Below, one piece after another: positions 1 to 5,555 of a DNA stretch of 6,258 nucleotides. The notes under the pieces are model-generated. The model saw only the letters and a program-made list of their open reading frames with translations, was not told the origin of the DNA and searched no databases. The position numbers and the translations under genes are program-made. Origin of the DNA: Halobacteriales archaeon QS_9_70_65 (GTDB lineage: Archaea > Halobacteriota > Halobacteria > Halobacteriales > Haloarculaceae); the NCBI GenBank assembly GCA_003023535.1, contig PXSC01000070.1:1-6258 (forward strand), written 5' to 3'. The first letter of the stretch is position 1. Each line of letters opens with the position of its first letter.

Positions 1-290
1 AGCAGCATCACCGCGGCGACGTTCGCCCACAGCGTCTCGTCGCGGGGGTCGAACGACAGCGTCCCGAGGTGGAGCCGCGTCGAGAGCCGCGCCGAGAAGA
101 TGGCCCCGAGGTTGCCGCCCATGCCGATCATCACCGGTACGAGCACCAACAGCGTCGGGTTGTCGAGGTAGGTCGCCTCCAGGGACTCGAGGACGAACCC
201 CGACCCCATCTCAAGCACCGACAGCACGAGCAGTAGCGGGAACATCGTCGCGACGATGGTCCGGGTCCGCCAGCTTCCGAGGTCGCTCAC
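1..290 (-). CDS. MgtE/SLC41-type divalent-cation transporter subunit, second gene of pair (N-terminal part only)
   Basis: The gene runs off the left edge; 96 codons are visible. The start is taken as GTG at 290-288, overlapping the TGA of the upstream gene (289-287) by 4 nt, which indicates translational coupling. The protein opens MSDLGSWRTRTIVATMFPLL. A hydrophobic helix covers about residues 12-34. The segment PVMIGMGGNLGAIFSARL (about 52-69), followed by TRLHLG, matches the Pro...Gly-Asn...Ala-Arg-Leu...Leu-His-x-Gly block of the neighbouring protein and of the MgtE integral membrane domain. Family knowledge: MgtE/SLC41 proteins are Mg2+ or other divalent-cation channels or transporters in the cytoplasmic membrane. 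Inference: this protein pairs with its neighbour to build a two-domain, SLC41-like pore. There is no sign of the cytosolic N or CBS domains of bacterial MgtE, though the C-terminus is unseen. The ion is not determined. Confidence 0.85.
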   Translation of the reverse strand, partial: MSDLGSWRTRTIVATMFPLLLVLSVLEMGSGFVLESLEATYLDNPTLLVLVPVMIGMGGNLGAIFSARLSTRLHLGTLSFDPRDETLWANVAAVML

Positions 291-859
291 AGCACCACCC
301 CGACGATCACGACGGCGACGTAGAGGAACACGACCCCGAAGATGTCGCCGAGCGTCGTCACGATGGGGCCGACGAGGTTGTCCGGGTCGAGCCCGAGTTC
401 GTAGCTGCCGAACACGAGCAGCAGCAGCCCGACGACGAGGACGACCGACGTGAGCAGCCCCGAGACGAGCGTGACGCCGACCAGCTCGGCGAGCCGAGCC
501 GACTCCCGGCCCAGCGCCCGCAGCACGCCCCACGAGAGAACGCCGATGACCACCGAGATGCCGATGCCGTTGACGAAGGAGGCGACGACGGCGTTGGCGA
601 GCCGCTCGTCGTAGGCCAGCTGCGGCTCGATGAGCCCCTGGTGGAGCCCCGAGGAGAGCCGCGCGCCGAAGGCGCCGTAGACGTTGCCCCGCGTCGCCAG
701 AAACGCCGGCAACAGCAGCAGCAGACCTGGGTACTGCCGGAACGCCGCCCGCATCGGCTCGCTGCCGAGCACGCCGCCCGCGAACAGCCCGCCGAGGAGG
801 CTCACCGAGAGAACCCCGATCGACTCCCGGTAGACGCGTCGGATCTCCTCGCCGTCCAT
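287..859 (-). CDS. MgtE/SLC41-type divalent-cation transporter subunit, first gene of pair
   Basis: The protein has 190 residues and a complete single MgtE-type membrane domain. Hydrophobic helices lie at about residues 14-32, 44-56, 88-113, 124-150 and 172-190. The signature LPAFLATRGNVYGAFGARL (about 50-68) is followed by GLHQG, and the C-terminal DPDNLVGPIVTTLGDIFG (158-175) is the typical Asp-Pro-Asp-Asn...Thr-Thr-x-Gly-Asp block of the family. The expected role is Mg2+ or other divalent-cation passage across the cytoplasmic membrane. No cytosolic regulatory domain is present, unlike bacterial MgtE. The frame stays open to 1114, but I start at ATG 859: the preceding 85 residues are Pro-rich and unlike the family, and a TATA-like box lies 26 nt upstream of this ATG. 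Its stop overlaps the start of the next MgtE-like gene, so the two are one operon and probably one heteromeric transporter. Confidence 0.92.
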   Translation of the reverse strand: MDGEEIRRVYRESIGVLSVSLLGGLFAGGVLGSEPMRAAFRQYPGLLLLLPAFLATRGNVYGAFGARLSSGLHQGLIEPQLAYDERLANAVVASFVNGIGISVVIGVLSWGVLRALGRESARLAELVGVTLVSGLLTSVVLVVGLLLLVFGSYELGLDPDNLVGPIVTTLGDIFGVVFLYVAVVIVGVVL

Positions 860-882
860 GCTCGTGCGGTCGCGCGGTCCGG

Positions 883-890
883 GGATAAAG
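883..890 (-). promoter_or_regulatory. TATA-like box of the MgtE-like operon
   Basis: On the minus strand this reads CTTTATCC in otherwise G+C-rich DNA. Its centre is about 27 nt upstream of the ATG at 859. That is the archaeal TATA-to-start-site distance, so the transcript would begin at or next to the start codon (leaderless). Seen by eye only. Confidence 0.6.
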
Positions 891-1167
891 TGAGGGGGAG
901 CGGGCGGCGCGACCGGACGACAAGTGTCCCCGGGGGCCGAGAGGCTCACTTCGATGAATCCGGGATCGATCCACCCGAGCAGGGCGTCCCTTCCGGTCGG
1001 TTCGGAGACGAAGGCGCTGCCGACCGGGGCGACCCGGGGCGACGGGACGCGGAACGGGTTCTCCGAGCGGATCGCCGTGCCGGAGAGTCCATCGAGGTCG
1101 GTACGTGGTCCCACGAGGAAGCCGACCGGGGGAGGAGTTCACCTGGGAGTCCCGGAGCAACTGGTGA

Positions 1168-1177
1168 CTATTTATAG
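1168..1177. promoter_or_regulatory. Orphan TATA-like element CTATTTATAG
   Basis: This near-palindromic AT island reads CTATTTATAG on plus and CTATAAATAG on minus, the best match to an archaeal TATA box in the window. On minus it would start RNA near 1146, some 287 nt before the MgtE-like ATG at 859. On plus it would start near 1200, antisense to the end of the membrane-protein gene. No convincing coding start lies at the right distance on either strand. Confidence 0.4.
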
Positions 1178-1187
1178 GGTATGCCAT

Positions 1188-1607
1188 TCAACCGCGATCC
1201 GTCGTTTCTGCCCTCCACTGGGCTCGCGTCCAGTATTCGATTCCGCCCATGAGGACTGCTATGCTCAGAGGAATCACGAAGAAGAGTATATAAAGTGAAT
1301 AGAAAGACGGAGGCCCGGCAGGCGCTCGATCGGTCCACACCTCCGCTGAAGAGCCGAGTATGAAACTGATATCGAACAGTAGTATGATTCCAATGGGAGT
1401 GTAAAGATCGTAACTGAAATACAGTATCGAACAGACCGCCCCAAGCACGAACAGGACTGCTATCGGGACGCCGCCGCCAACGAACGAGTCGATACTAAAC
1501 GAATGCCCGGATACAGTAACGAAGGAGAAAATGAATGCAGAAACAAAGGCTACGTGAGCTAATCCACCAAAAGAAATAAGAACAATTCGGCTACTGTCGC
1601 GGGGCAT
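1188..1607 (-). CDS. Four-helix integral membrane protein of unknown function
   Basis: I do not recognise this 139-residue protein. Four hydrophobic segments are visible at about residues 8-32, 46-64, 71-86 and 103-124, with a short charged C-terminus (TRAQWRAETTDRG). No catalytic or ligand motif stands out. The frame stays open to a TTG at 1655, but ATG 1607 (MPRDSSRIV...) is preferred: it gives a charged N-terminus directly before helix 1, and a TATA-like box sits at a sensible distance upstream. The 3' two-thirds of the intergenic and coding sequence is much richer in A+T than the rest of the window (the 60 nt at 1561-1620 are about 38% G+C by hand count). The encoded protein also has few of the acidic residues typical of haloarchaeal cytosolic proteins, as expected for a membrane protein. 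It lies 111 nt downstream of the lipoprotein gene but has its own promoter-like element. A recently acquired or fast-evolving accessory gene is plausible. Confidence 0.75.
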   Translation of the reverse strand: MPRDSSRIVLISFGGLAHVAFVSAFIFSFVTVSGHSFSIDSFVGGGVPIAVLFVLGAVCSILYFSYDLYTPIGIILLFDISFILGSSAEVWTDRAPAGPPSFYSLYILFFVIPLSIAVLMGGIEYWTRAQWRAETTDRG

Positions 1608-1644
1608 ATTGATTATAACAATCGAAACGATCTCCGTTCGACAT

Positions 1645-1653
1645 CCATAAATC
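1645..1653 (-). promoter_or_regulatory. TATA-like box of the membrane-protein gene
   Basis: On minus this reads GATTTATGG, centred about 41 nt upstream of ATG 1607, predicting a short leader of roughly 14 nt. A second AT-rich stretch (TTATAATC, about 1611-1618) is too close to the ATG to serve as a TATA box for it. No Shine-Dalgarno sequence is visible just before the ATG. Confidence 0.4.
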
Positions 1654-1718
1654 AATCGTACCGACGAGCGCTCCTTCGCCAGGATTAGAAAACCGTATCA
1701 CGATGATTATCCGCCCGA

Positions 1719-2450
1719 TTAATCCTGCTGTGGCCGTTCGACGGTCAGTACAAACCCCCAGTAGAACCTGCTTACCGGGTCGTCGTCATTATTAAAACCA
1801 GCTTCACTGGAATAGACGCGGTACTCCGACTCGATCCGATGGACTCCCCTAGGAAAGCATACCGGCTCGTCGTGGGTGACGTGGATGTCGTAGGTTTCCC
1901 GAATCGTCTCGTTCGGGTCGAACCAGAGTGCCTCGATGACGTCATCGGCTTGTCGGTACCCACGCGGGCAGTCGTCGGAGGCCCGGTCCGCCCAACCGTT
2001 ACTGACGGCGATTCCGGTCTCGCTTTCATCCGAGTCGTCCGGCACACCGCCTTCGACACCCAGGGAGTCGTCCGTGCGGTTCCGCAACTCGACGGCGAGT
2101 CGTCCCGACTCCTCGCCGGCCGGTTGAGCGAGGAACTCGACGTCGGCACCGAACGGGGCGGATTCCGGAAGCGTATCGACACGCAGTTCCGTGAACGGAC
2201 TCTCCTGGAGTTCGGTCCGTTCACTTCCGGTCGGTCGGTACGTTTCGGGGCCCCCGTCCATCGGGGTCGAGGAGGGTTCGTCGGAGGATTGACCCGTGGA
2301 TTCTTTTCCGGCCGGTGCGGAACCGGATGTCCGAGTGGACCCGGACGGAGAAGTGTCGCCAAACGTGCAGCCGGTCGTCCCTACCAGTACGAACGTCGAT
2401 AGGAGGCGACGGCGGGGGACTGCTCCGGAGTTTCTGTGCTCTGTACTCAT
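1719..2450 (-). CDS. Tat-exported lipoprotein with C-terminal beta-rich domain, unknown function
   Basis: The protein has 243 residues. The N-terminus carries a twin-arginine stretch (PRRRLLSTF, 12-20), a short hydrophobic run and the lipobox-like TTGC with Cys28 as the lipid-modified residue; Thr at the -3 position is less usual than Leu/Val. Residues about 29-85 are a Ser/Thr/Pro/Gly-rich acidic linker, typical of haloarchaeal surface lipoproteins. Residues about 86-243 look like a folded, beta-strand-rich domain (LAVELRNRTDDSL, then TYDIHVT and IESEYRVY) with two cysteines, Cys161 and Cys198, that could form a disulfide. The layout resembles the Ig-like or BsuPI-like lipoproteins common in haloarchaea, but I cannot name a family. 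ATG 2450 is preferred over the adjacent GTG 2453; a BRE/TATA-like element upstream fits a leaderless start. Expected location is the outer face of the cytoplasmic membrane. The next gene downstream encodes a membrane protein, but a functional link is only a guess. Confidence 0.85.
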   Translation of the reverse strand: MSTEHRNSGAVPRRRLLSTFVLVGTTGCTFGDTSPSGSTRTSGSAPAGKESTGQSSDEPSSTPMDGGPETYRPTGSERTELQESPFTELRVDTLPESAPFGADVEFLAQPAGEESGRLAVELRNRTDDSLGVEGGVPDDSDESETGIAVSNGWADRASDDCPRGYRQADDVIEALWFDPNETIRETYDIHVTHDEPVCFPRGVHRIESEYRVYSSEAGFNNDDDPVSRFYWGFVLTVERPQQD

Positions 2451-2473
2451 CACTGCCTCGGCGGTCGTGTTAA

Positions 2474-2488
2474 CTTAAGTATCTTTTC
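2474..2488 (-). promoter_or_regulatory. BRE/TATA-like promoter of the lipoprotein gene
   Basis: On minus this reads GAAAA (2488-2484) followed by GATACTTAAG (2483-2474). A purine-rich BRE preceding a TATA-like box is the archaeal core promoter layout. The centre of the TATA part is about 28 nt from ATG 2450, predicting a leaderless or nearly leaderless mRNA. Confidence 0.55.
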
Positions 2489-2527
2489 ACCAGATAACGA
2501 AGGCTTGCAGCCACCATTCAGTCGTTA

Positions 2528-2544
2528 TTAGCTGCAGTAGCTAA
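2528..2544. repeat. 6-bp inverted repeat at the end of the small acidic ORF
   Basis: TTAGCT (2528-2533) and AGCTAA (2539-2544) form a perfect inverted repeat around GCAGT. It overlaps the TAG stop of the small minus-strand ORF and could be a weak 3' hairpin. There is no strong T tract after it, so a terminator role is uncertain. Confidence 0.35.
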
Positions 2545-2723
2545 ACATATCTGGCGGCGACCGCCGGCAGCGCGAACGCGAGGACGCCGAGCTCAATCCG
2601 CCGGACCGGCAGGTCGCCGCCGAACTCGACGGTGTGGTCGACGTCCTCCGCGGGCAGTCCCGTCGCCGCGAACGACGTCGGGTCGAGCGGCGGCCGGTCC
2701 CGGTCGTCGGCGTCGTCGTCCAT
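2541..2723 (-). CDS. Small acidic hypothetical protein (60 aa) divergent from mutS
   Basis: I do not recognise this protein. It starts [15 protein letters not shown]: residues 1-37 are strongly acidic and Pro-containing, which is typical of haloarchaeal proteins and unlike the Arg-rich shadow frames nearby. Residues 43-57 ([15 protein letters not shown]) form one short hydrophobic stretch that could be a membrane anchor or buried helix, just before the end RYV. A TATA-like GGTATCT (plus strand; AGATACC on minus) lies about 29 nt upstream of ATG 2723. It shares a 103-nt intergenic region with mutS, transcribed the other way. It could be a true small protein or the remnant of a longer one. Acid composition, start codon and promoter spacing favour a real gene, with moderate confidence. 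Confidence 0.55.
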   Translation of the reverse strand: MDDDADDRDRPPLDPTSFAATGLPAEDVDHTVEFGGDLPVRRIELGVLAFALPAVAARYV

Positions 2724-2748
2724 CGGTGTCGATACCGCGGCGGCCGCA

Positions 2749-2755
2749 GGTATCT
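2749..2755 (-). promoter_or_regulatory. TATA-like box of the small acidic ORF
   Basis: This reads AGATACC on minus, centred about 29 nt from ATG 2723. It is a weak match, supported mainly by spacing and by being an AT patch in G+C-rich DNA. Confidence 0.3.
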
Positions 2756-2795
2756 GTCGCCGGTCGCTCCGTCGTGTCGCCCCGCCGTCCGACGG

Positions 2796-2801
2796 TTATT
2801 T
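2796..2801 (+). promoter_or_regulatory. TATA-like box of mutS
   Basis: TTATTT inside GACGGTTATTTGACG is the only AT-rich patch just upstream of mutS. It ends 26 nt before ATG 2827, placing the predicted start site at or within a few nt of the start codon. This supports both a leaderless mRNA and the choice of ATG 2827 over the in-frame ATGs at 2632 and 2857. Confidence 0.6.
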
Positions 2802-2826
2802 GACGAGGGAGGCGCACTTCGACACC

Positions 2827-5484
2827 ATGGAGGAGGCGCTGGGGCCACCGTCCGCCATGGCCGAGAAGGCCGAGGAGCTGACGCCGATGCTGTCGCAGTA
2901 CCTGGAGCTGTGCGAGCGCTACGACGACGCCCTGGTGCTGTTCCAGGTCGGGGACTTCTACGAGACGTTCTCCGAGGCCGCCGAGGTCACCGCCCGGATC
3001 CTCGAGATCACGCTCACCCAGCGGGAGGACTCGACGGGCACCTACCCGATGGCCGGCATCCCGATCGACAGCGCCGAGTCGTACATCGAGACGCTCCTGG
3101 ACGCCGGTTTCCGGGTGGCCGTCGCCGACCAGGTCCAGGAACCGGAGGAGACGACGGGGCTGGTCGACCGTGCGGTCACGCGGGTGGTCACGCCCGGCAC
3201 GCTCACGGAGACGGAGCTGCTGGCCGACGCCGACAACAACTTCGTCGCCTGCCTGACGGACGGCTACGGGCTGGCGCTGCTCGACGTCTCGACGGGGGAG
3301 TTCTACGCGACGCGGCTGGACCGCCCGGAGGCCGTCGAGGCCGAACTCGAGCGGTTCGACCCCGCCGAGGCCGTCGTCGGCCCCGAGGCGCCGACCGACC
3401 CCTTCGACGACGGCTGCATGGTGACGCCGTACGAGCGATCGGCCTTCGAGCTCGAGACCGCCCGCGAGACGGTCGAGGCGTACTTCGGGTCGACGTCGCT
3501 GGCCAGCGAGGCCGAGGTGCGGGCCTGCGGGGCGCTGCTGGCCTACGCCGAGTACGCCCGCGGGACGACGACCGACGGCGACGGCGAGCGGCTCGATTAC
3601 ATCACCCACCTCACCCGCTACGACCCCCGGGAGTACATGCTGCTGGACGCGGTGGCGCTGCGGTCGCTGGAGGTGTTCGAGCCGCGACACGTCCACGGCC
3701 TGGAGGGGGCAGCGCTGGTCGAGACGCTCGACGAGACGGCCTGTGCCCTCGGCGGTCGGCGGCTGCGGAGCTGGCTGCGACGACCGCTGCTCGACGCCGA
3801 CCGGATCGACGCCCGACTGGACGCCGTCGAGGCGCTGCTGGAGCGGGTCGGCGACCGCGAGCGGGCGAGGGAGCTGCTCGCCGACGTCTACGACCTCGAG
3901 CGGCTGGTGTCGCGCGTCTCCCGCGGCCGGGCCGATGCCCGCGACCTGCGGGCCCTGGAGTCGACGCTGTCGGTCGTCCCCGACCTCCGGGACTGCGTCG
4001 CCGACGCCGCCGCCGACAGCGACCTGCTGGCCGAGGTCCACGAGGCGCTCGACGACTGTCCCGAGGTGCGCGAACTGATCGACCGCGCGGTCGTCGAGTC
4101 GCCGCCCATCGAGATAACCGACGGCGGCGTCATCCGCGAGGGGTACGACGACCGGCTGGACGAGCTGCGGGAAACGGAACGCGAGGGAAAGGCCTGGATC
4201 GACGATCTCGAGGCCCGCGAGCGGGAGCGAACGGGCGTCGACTCGCTGAAAGTCGGCCACAACTCCGTCCACGGCTACTACATCGAGGTGACGAACCCGA
4301 ACCTCGACGCCGTGCCCGACGACTACGAGCGGCGGCAGACGCTGAAGAACGCCGAGCGGTTCTACACGCCGGAGCTGAAGGCCCGCGAGGACGAGATTCT
4401 GGGCGCGACCGAGCGGGCCGACGAGCTGGAGTACGAGCTGTTCCGCGAGCTCCGGACGGAGGCCGCGGCGGCAACCGAGCGGATCCAGGCGACGGCCGCC
4501 GCGGTGGCGCGGCTCGACGCCCTCTGCTCGCTGGCGACGGTCGCCGCCCGCTACGACTACTGCCGGCCGACGGTCGGCGCCGCCGGCAGGGAGGCGAGCG
4601 ACGCGAGTCGACCGTCGTCGGGTGCGGACGAACCCGACGGGAGGGAGGCGAGCAAGGCGAGCCGACCATCGTCGGGCGCGGAGGCGTCCGACCGAAGGGA
4701 GGAGAGCGACACGAGCCGATCGTCGCCGGGTGCGGATGCACCCGGCGGGATCGACGTCGAGGGCGGCCGCCATCCGGTCGTCGAGCGGACCGAGGAGGCG
4801 TTCGTCCCGAACCCGACCGACCTGCCGGCCGACCGCCCGATGGCGGTCGTCACGGGCCCCAACATGTCCGGGAAATCGACGTACATGCGGCAGGTCGCGC
4901 TACTGTGTGTGATGGCGCAACTGGGGTCGTTCGTCCCCGCCGAGCGCGCGGTGCTGCCGGTCGTCGACCGGGTGTTCACCCGCGTCGGCGCCTCCGACGA
5001 CATCGCCGGCGGCCGCTCGACGTTCATGGTCGAGATGACGGAGCTGGCGACCATCCTCGAGAACGCCGGCCCCGACTCGCTGGTGGTGCTCGACGAGGTA
5101 GGCCGCGGCACCTCGACGACGGACGGCTACGCCATCGCCCAGGCGGCCACCGAGTACCTCCACGACGAGGTCGGCGCGTACACGCTGTTCGCGACCCACC
5201 ACCACGGGCTGACGGACGTCGCCGCCGACCTGCCGCGGGCCCGGAACCTCCACTTCTCGGCCGACCGGACGGCCGACGGCGTCGCCTTCGACCACGACCT
5301 CCGGGAGGGGCCGGCGACGGCCTCCTACGGCGTCGAGGTCGCCGACATGGCCGGGGTCCCGCCGCGGGTCGTCGGGCAGGCCGACGAGAAGCTACGAGCG
5401 GAGCTGCGTGCGGTCGACCTCGCCGACACCACGCCGCTGGAGGCGCTGAACCTGCTCGCACGGCTGAAGGAACGCGCCGAGTAG
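2827..5484 (+). CDS. mutS: DNA mismatch repair ATPase MutS
   Basis: MutS binds base mismatches and small loops as a dimer and uses ATP to signal repair. The 885-residue protein is complete. The mismatch-recognition Phe-x-Glu is present (F44-Y45-E46 in VGDFYETF). The connector domain follows (about 135-260), then the lever and clamp region with [20 protein letters not shown] (about 470-489). The ATPase domain carries Walker [11 protein letters not shown] (676-685), the [10 protein letters not shown] loop (724-733), Walker [11 protein letters not shown] with D756/E757, and FATHHH (788-793). The C-terminus keeps the [12 protein letters not shown] dimerisation-type helix. ATG 2827 is chosen because homologous sequence starts there (MEEALGPP...) and a TATA-like box lies 26 nt upstream; the open frame back to 2632 is not MutS-like. 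The usual length is about 850-900, but here 54 residues come from a tandem-repeat insertion at 587-640, between CRPTVGAA and the GGRHPVVE motif. No mutL is adjacent in this window. Confidence 0.97.
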   Translation: MEEALGPPSAMAEKAEELTPMLSQYLELCERYDDALVLFQVGDFYETFSEAAEVTARILEITLTQREDSTGTYPMAGIPIDSAESYIETLLDAGFRVAVADQVQEPEETTGLVDRAVTRVVTPGTLTETELLADADNNFVACLTDGYGLALLDVSTGEFYATRLDRPEAVEAELERFDPAEAVVGPEAPTDPFDDGCMVTPYERSAFELETARETVEAYFGSTSLASEAEVRACGALLAYAEYARGTTTDGDGERLDYITHLTRYDPREYMLLDAVALRSLEVFEPRHVHGLEGAALVETLDETACALGGRRLRSWLRRPLLDADRIDARLDAVEALLERVGDRERARELLADVYDLERLVSRVSRGRADARDLRALESTLSVVPDLRDCVADAAADSDLLAEVHEALDDCPEVRELIDRAVVESPPIEITDGGVIREGYDDRLDELRETEREGKAWIDDLEARERERTGVDSLKVGHNSVHGYYIEVTNPNLDAVPDDYERRQTLKNAERFYTPELKAREDEILGATERADELEYELFRELRTEAAAATERIQATAAAVARLDALCSLATVAARYDYCRPTVGAAGREASDASRPSSGADEPDGREASKASRPSSGAEASDRREESDTSRSSPGADAPGGIDVEGGRHPVVERTEEAFVPNPTDLPADRPMAVVTGPNMSGKSTYMRQVALLCVMAQLGSFVPAERAVLPVVDRVFTRVGASDDIAGGRSTFMVEMTELATILENAGPDSLVVLDEVGRGTSTTDGYAIAQAATEYLHDEVGAYTLFATHHHGLTDVAADLPRARNLHFSADRTADGVAFDHDLREGPATASYGVEVADMAGVPPRVVGQADEKLRAELRAVDLADTTPLEALNLLARLKERAE
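4585..4746 (+). repeat. Three 54-nt tandem repeats inside mutS (3 x 18 residues)
   Basis: Units lie at 4585-4638, 4639-4692 and 4693-4746, with no gaps. They encode [36 protein letters not shown] and [18 protein letters not shown]. They replace what is normally a short turn between the first strand of the MutS ATPase domain and the GGRHPVVE motif, and they are hydrophilic and probably disordered. Each unit contains an 18-nt core (4593-4610, 4647-4664, 4701-4718) spaced exactly 54 nt apart. The cores match the reverse complement of 6166-6183 at 16, 16 and 15 of 18 positions. Units 1 and 2 are closest; unit 3 has diverged most. Confidence 0.92.
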
Positions 5485-5507
5485 CCGTCGGAACGACCGC
5501 CACGGCT

Positions 5508-5530
5508 CCCGTAACTCCTCCGGGGTTTTT
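5508..5530 (+). terminator. Possible mutS terminator / T tract before the peroxiredoxin gene
   Basis: A weak stem CCCG (5508-5511) / CGGG (5521-5524) is followed after one G by five Ts (5526-5530). Archaeal termination often needs only a T tract. The same T tract centres about 28 nt upstream of ATG 5556, so it could instead, or also, serve as the core promoter element of the peroxiredoxin gene. It is the only AT-rich patch in the 71-nt gap. Confidence 0.4.
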
Positions 5531-5555
5531 GCTCCTGGGTTCTCGTCTCTACGGT

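Larger units (their letters stand above)
860..1187. other. 328-nt stretch without a convincing gene
   Basis: Reading frames are open here on both strands, as is common in G+C-rich DNA, but none gives a recognisable or typically acidic haloarchaeal protein. The minus frame (to GTG 1114) is an in-frame upstream extension of the MgtE-like gene and reads Pro/Arg-rich. A plus frame from 924 runs antisense into the membrane-protein gene. Visible details are a perfect tandem 10-mer CCGGGGCGAC (1024-1033 and 1034-1043), a 5-bp inverted repeat CGTGG/CCACG (1104-1115), the MgtE operon TATA box at 883-890 and a separate TATA-like element at 1168-1177. No tRNA or other stable RNA was recognised. Confidence 0.6.

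Noticed and set aside
641..1298. Plus-strand open frames 641-1177 and 924-1298
   Set aside because: They are antisense to the MgtE-like gene and/or the membrane-protein gene, basic in composition, and lack family resemblance or a well-placed promoter.
1839..2402. 187-codon plus-strand frame and a 196-codon minus frame over the lipoprotein gene
   Set aside because: Both are shadows of the lipoprotein gene; only the 1719-2450 frame has a Tat/lipobox signal and an acidic composition.
2632..2826. 65-residue N-terminal extension of MutS
   Set aside because: The Ser/Arg/Ala-rich segment is unlike MutS, runs through the divergent small ORF and the TATA-like box, and the family start falls at 2827.
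4585..4746. Possible CRISPR-like array
   Set aside because: Units are contiguous without unique spacers, keep the mutS reading frame, and are imperfect copies.
2593..4773. 726-codon minus-strand open frame opposite mutS
   Set aside because: It is Arg/Val/Leu-rich with no recognisable domain and lies fully antisense to a clear mutS; long antisense frames are normal in G+C-rich genes with strong third-position bias.
2634..5555. Long plus-strand open frame upstream of, and joined to, the peroxiredoxin
   Set aside because: Before ATG 5556 it is the Arg/Gly-rich +1-type shadow of mutS; the peroxiredoxin homology begins exactly at 5556.
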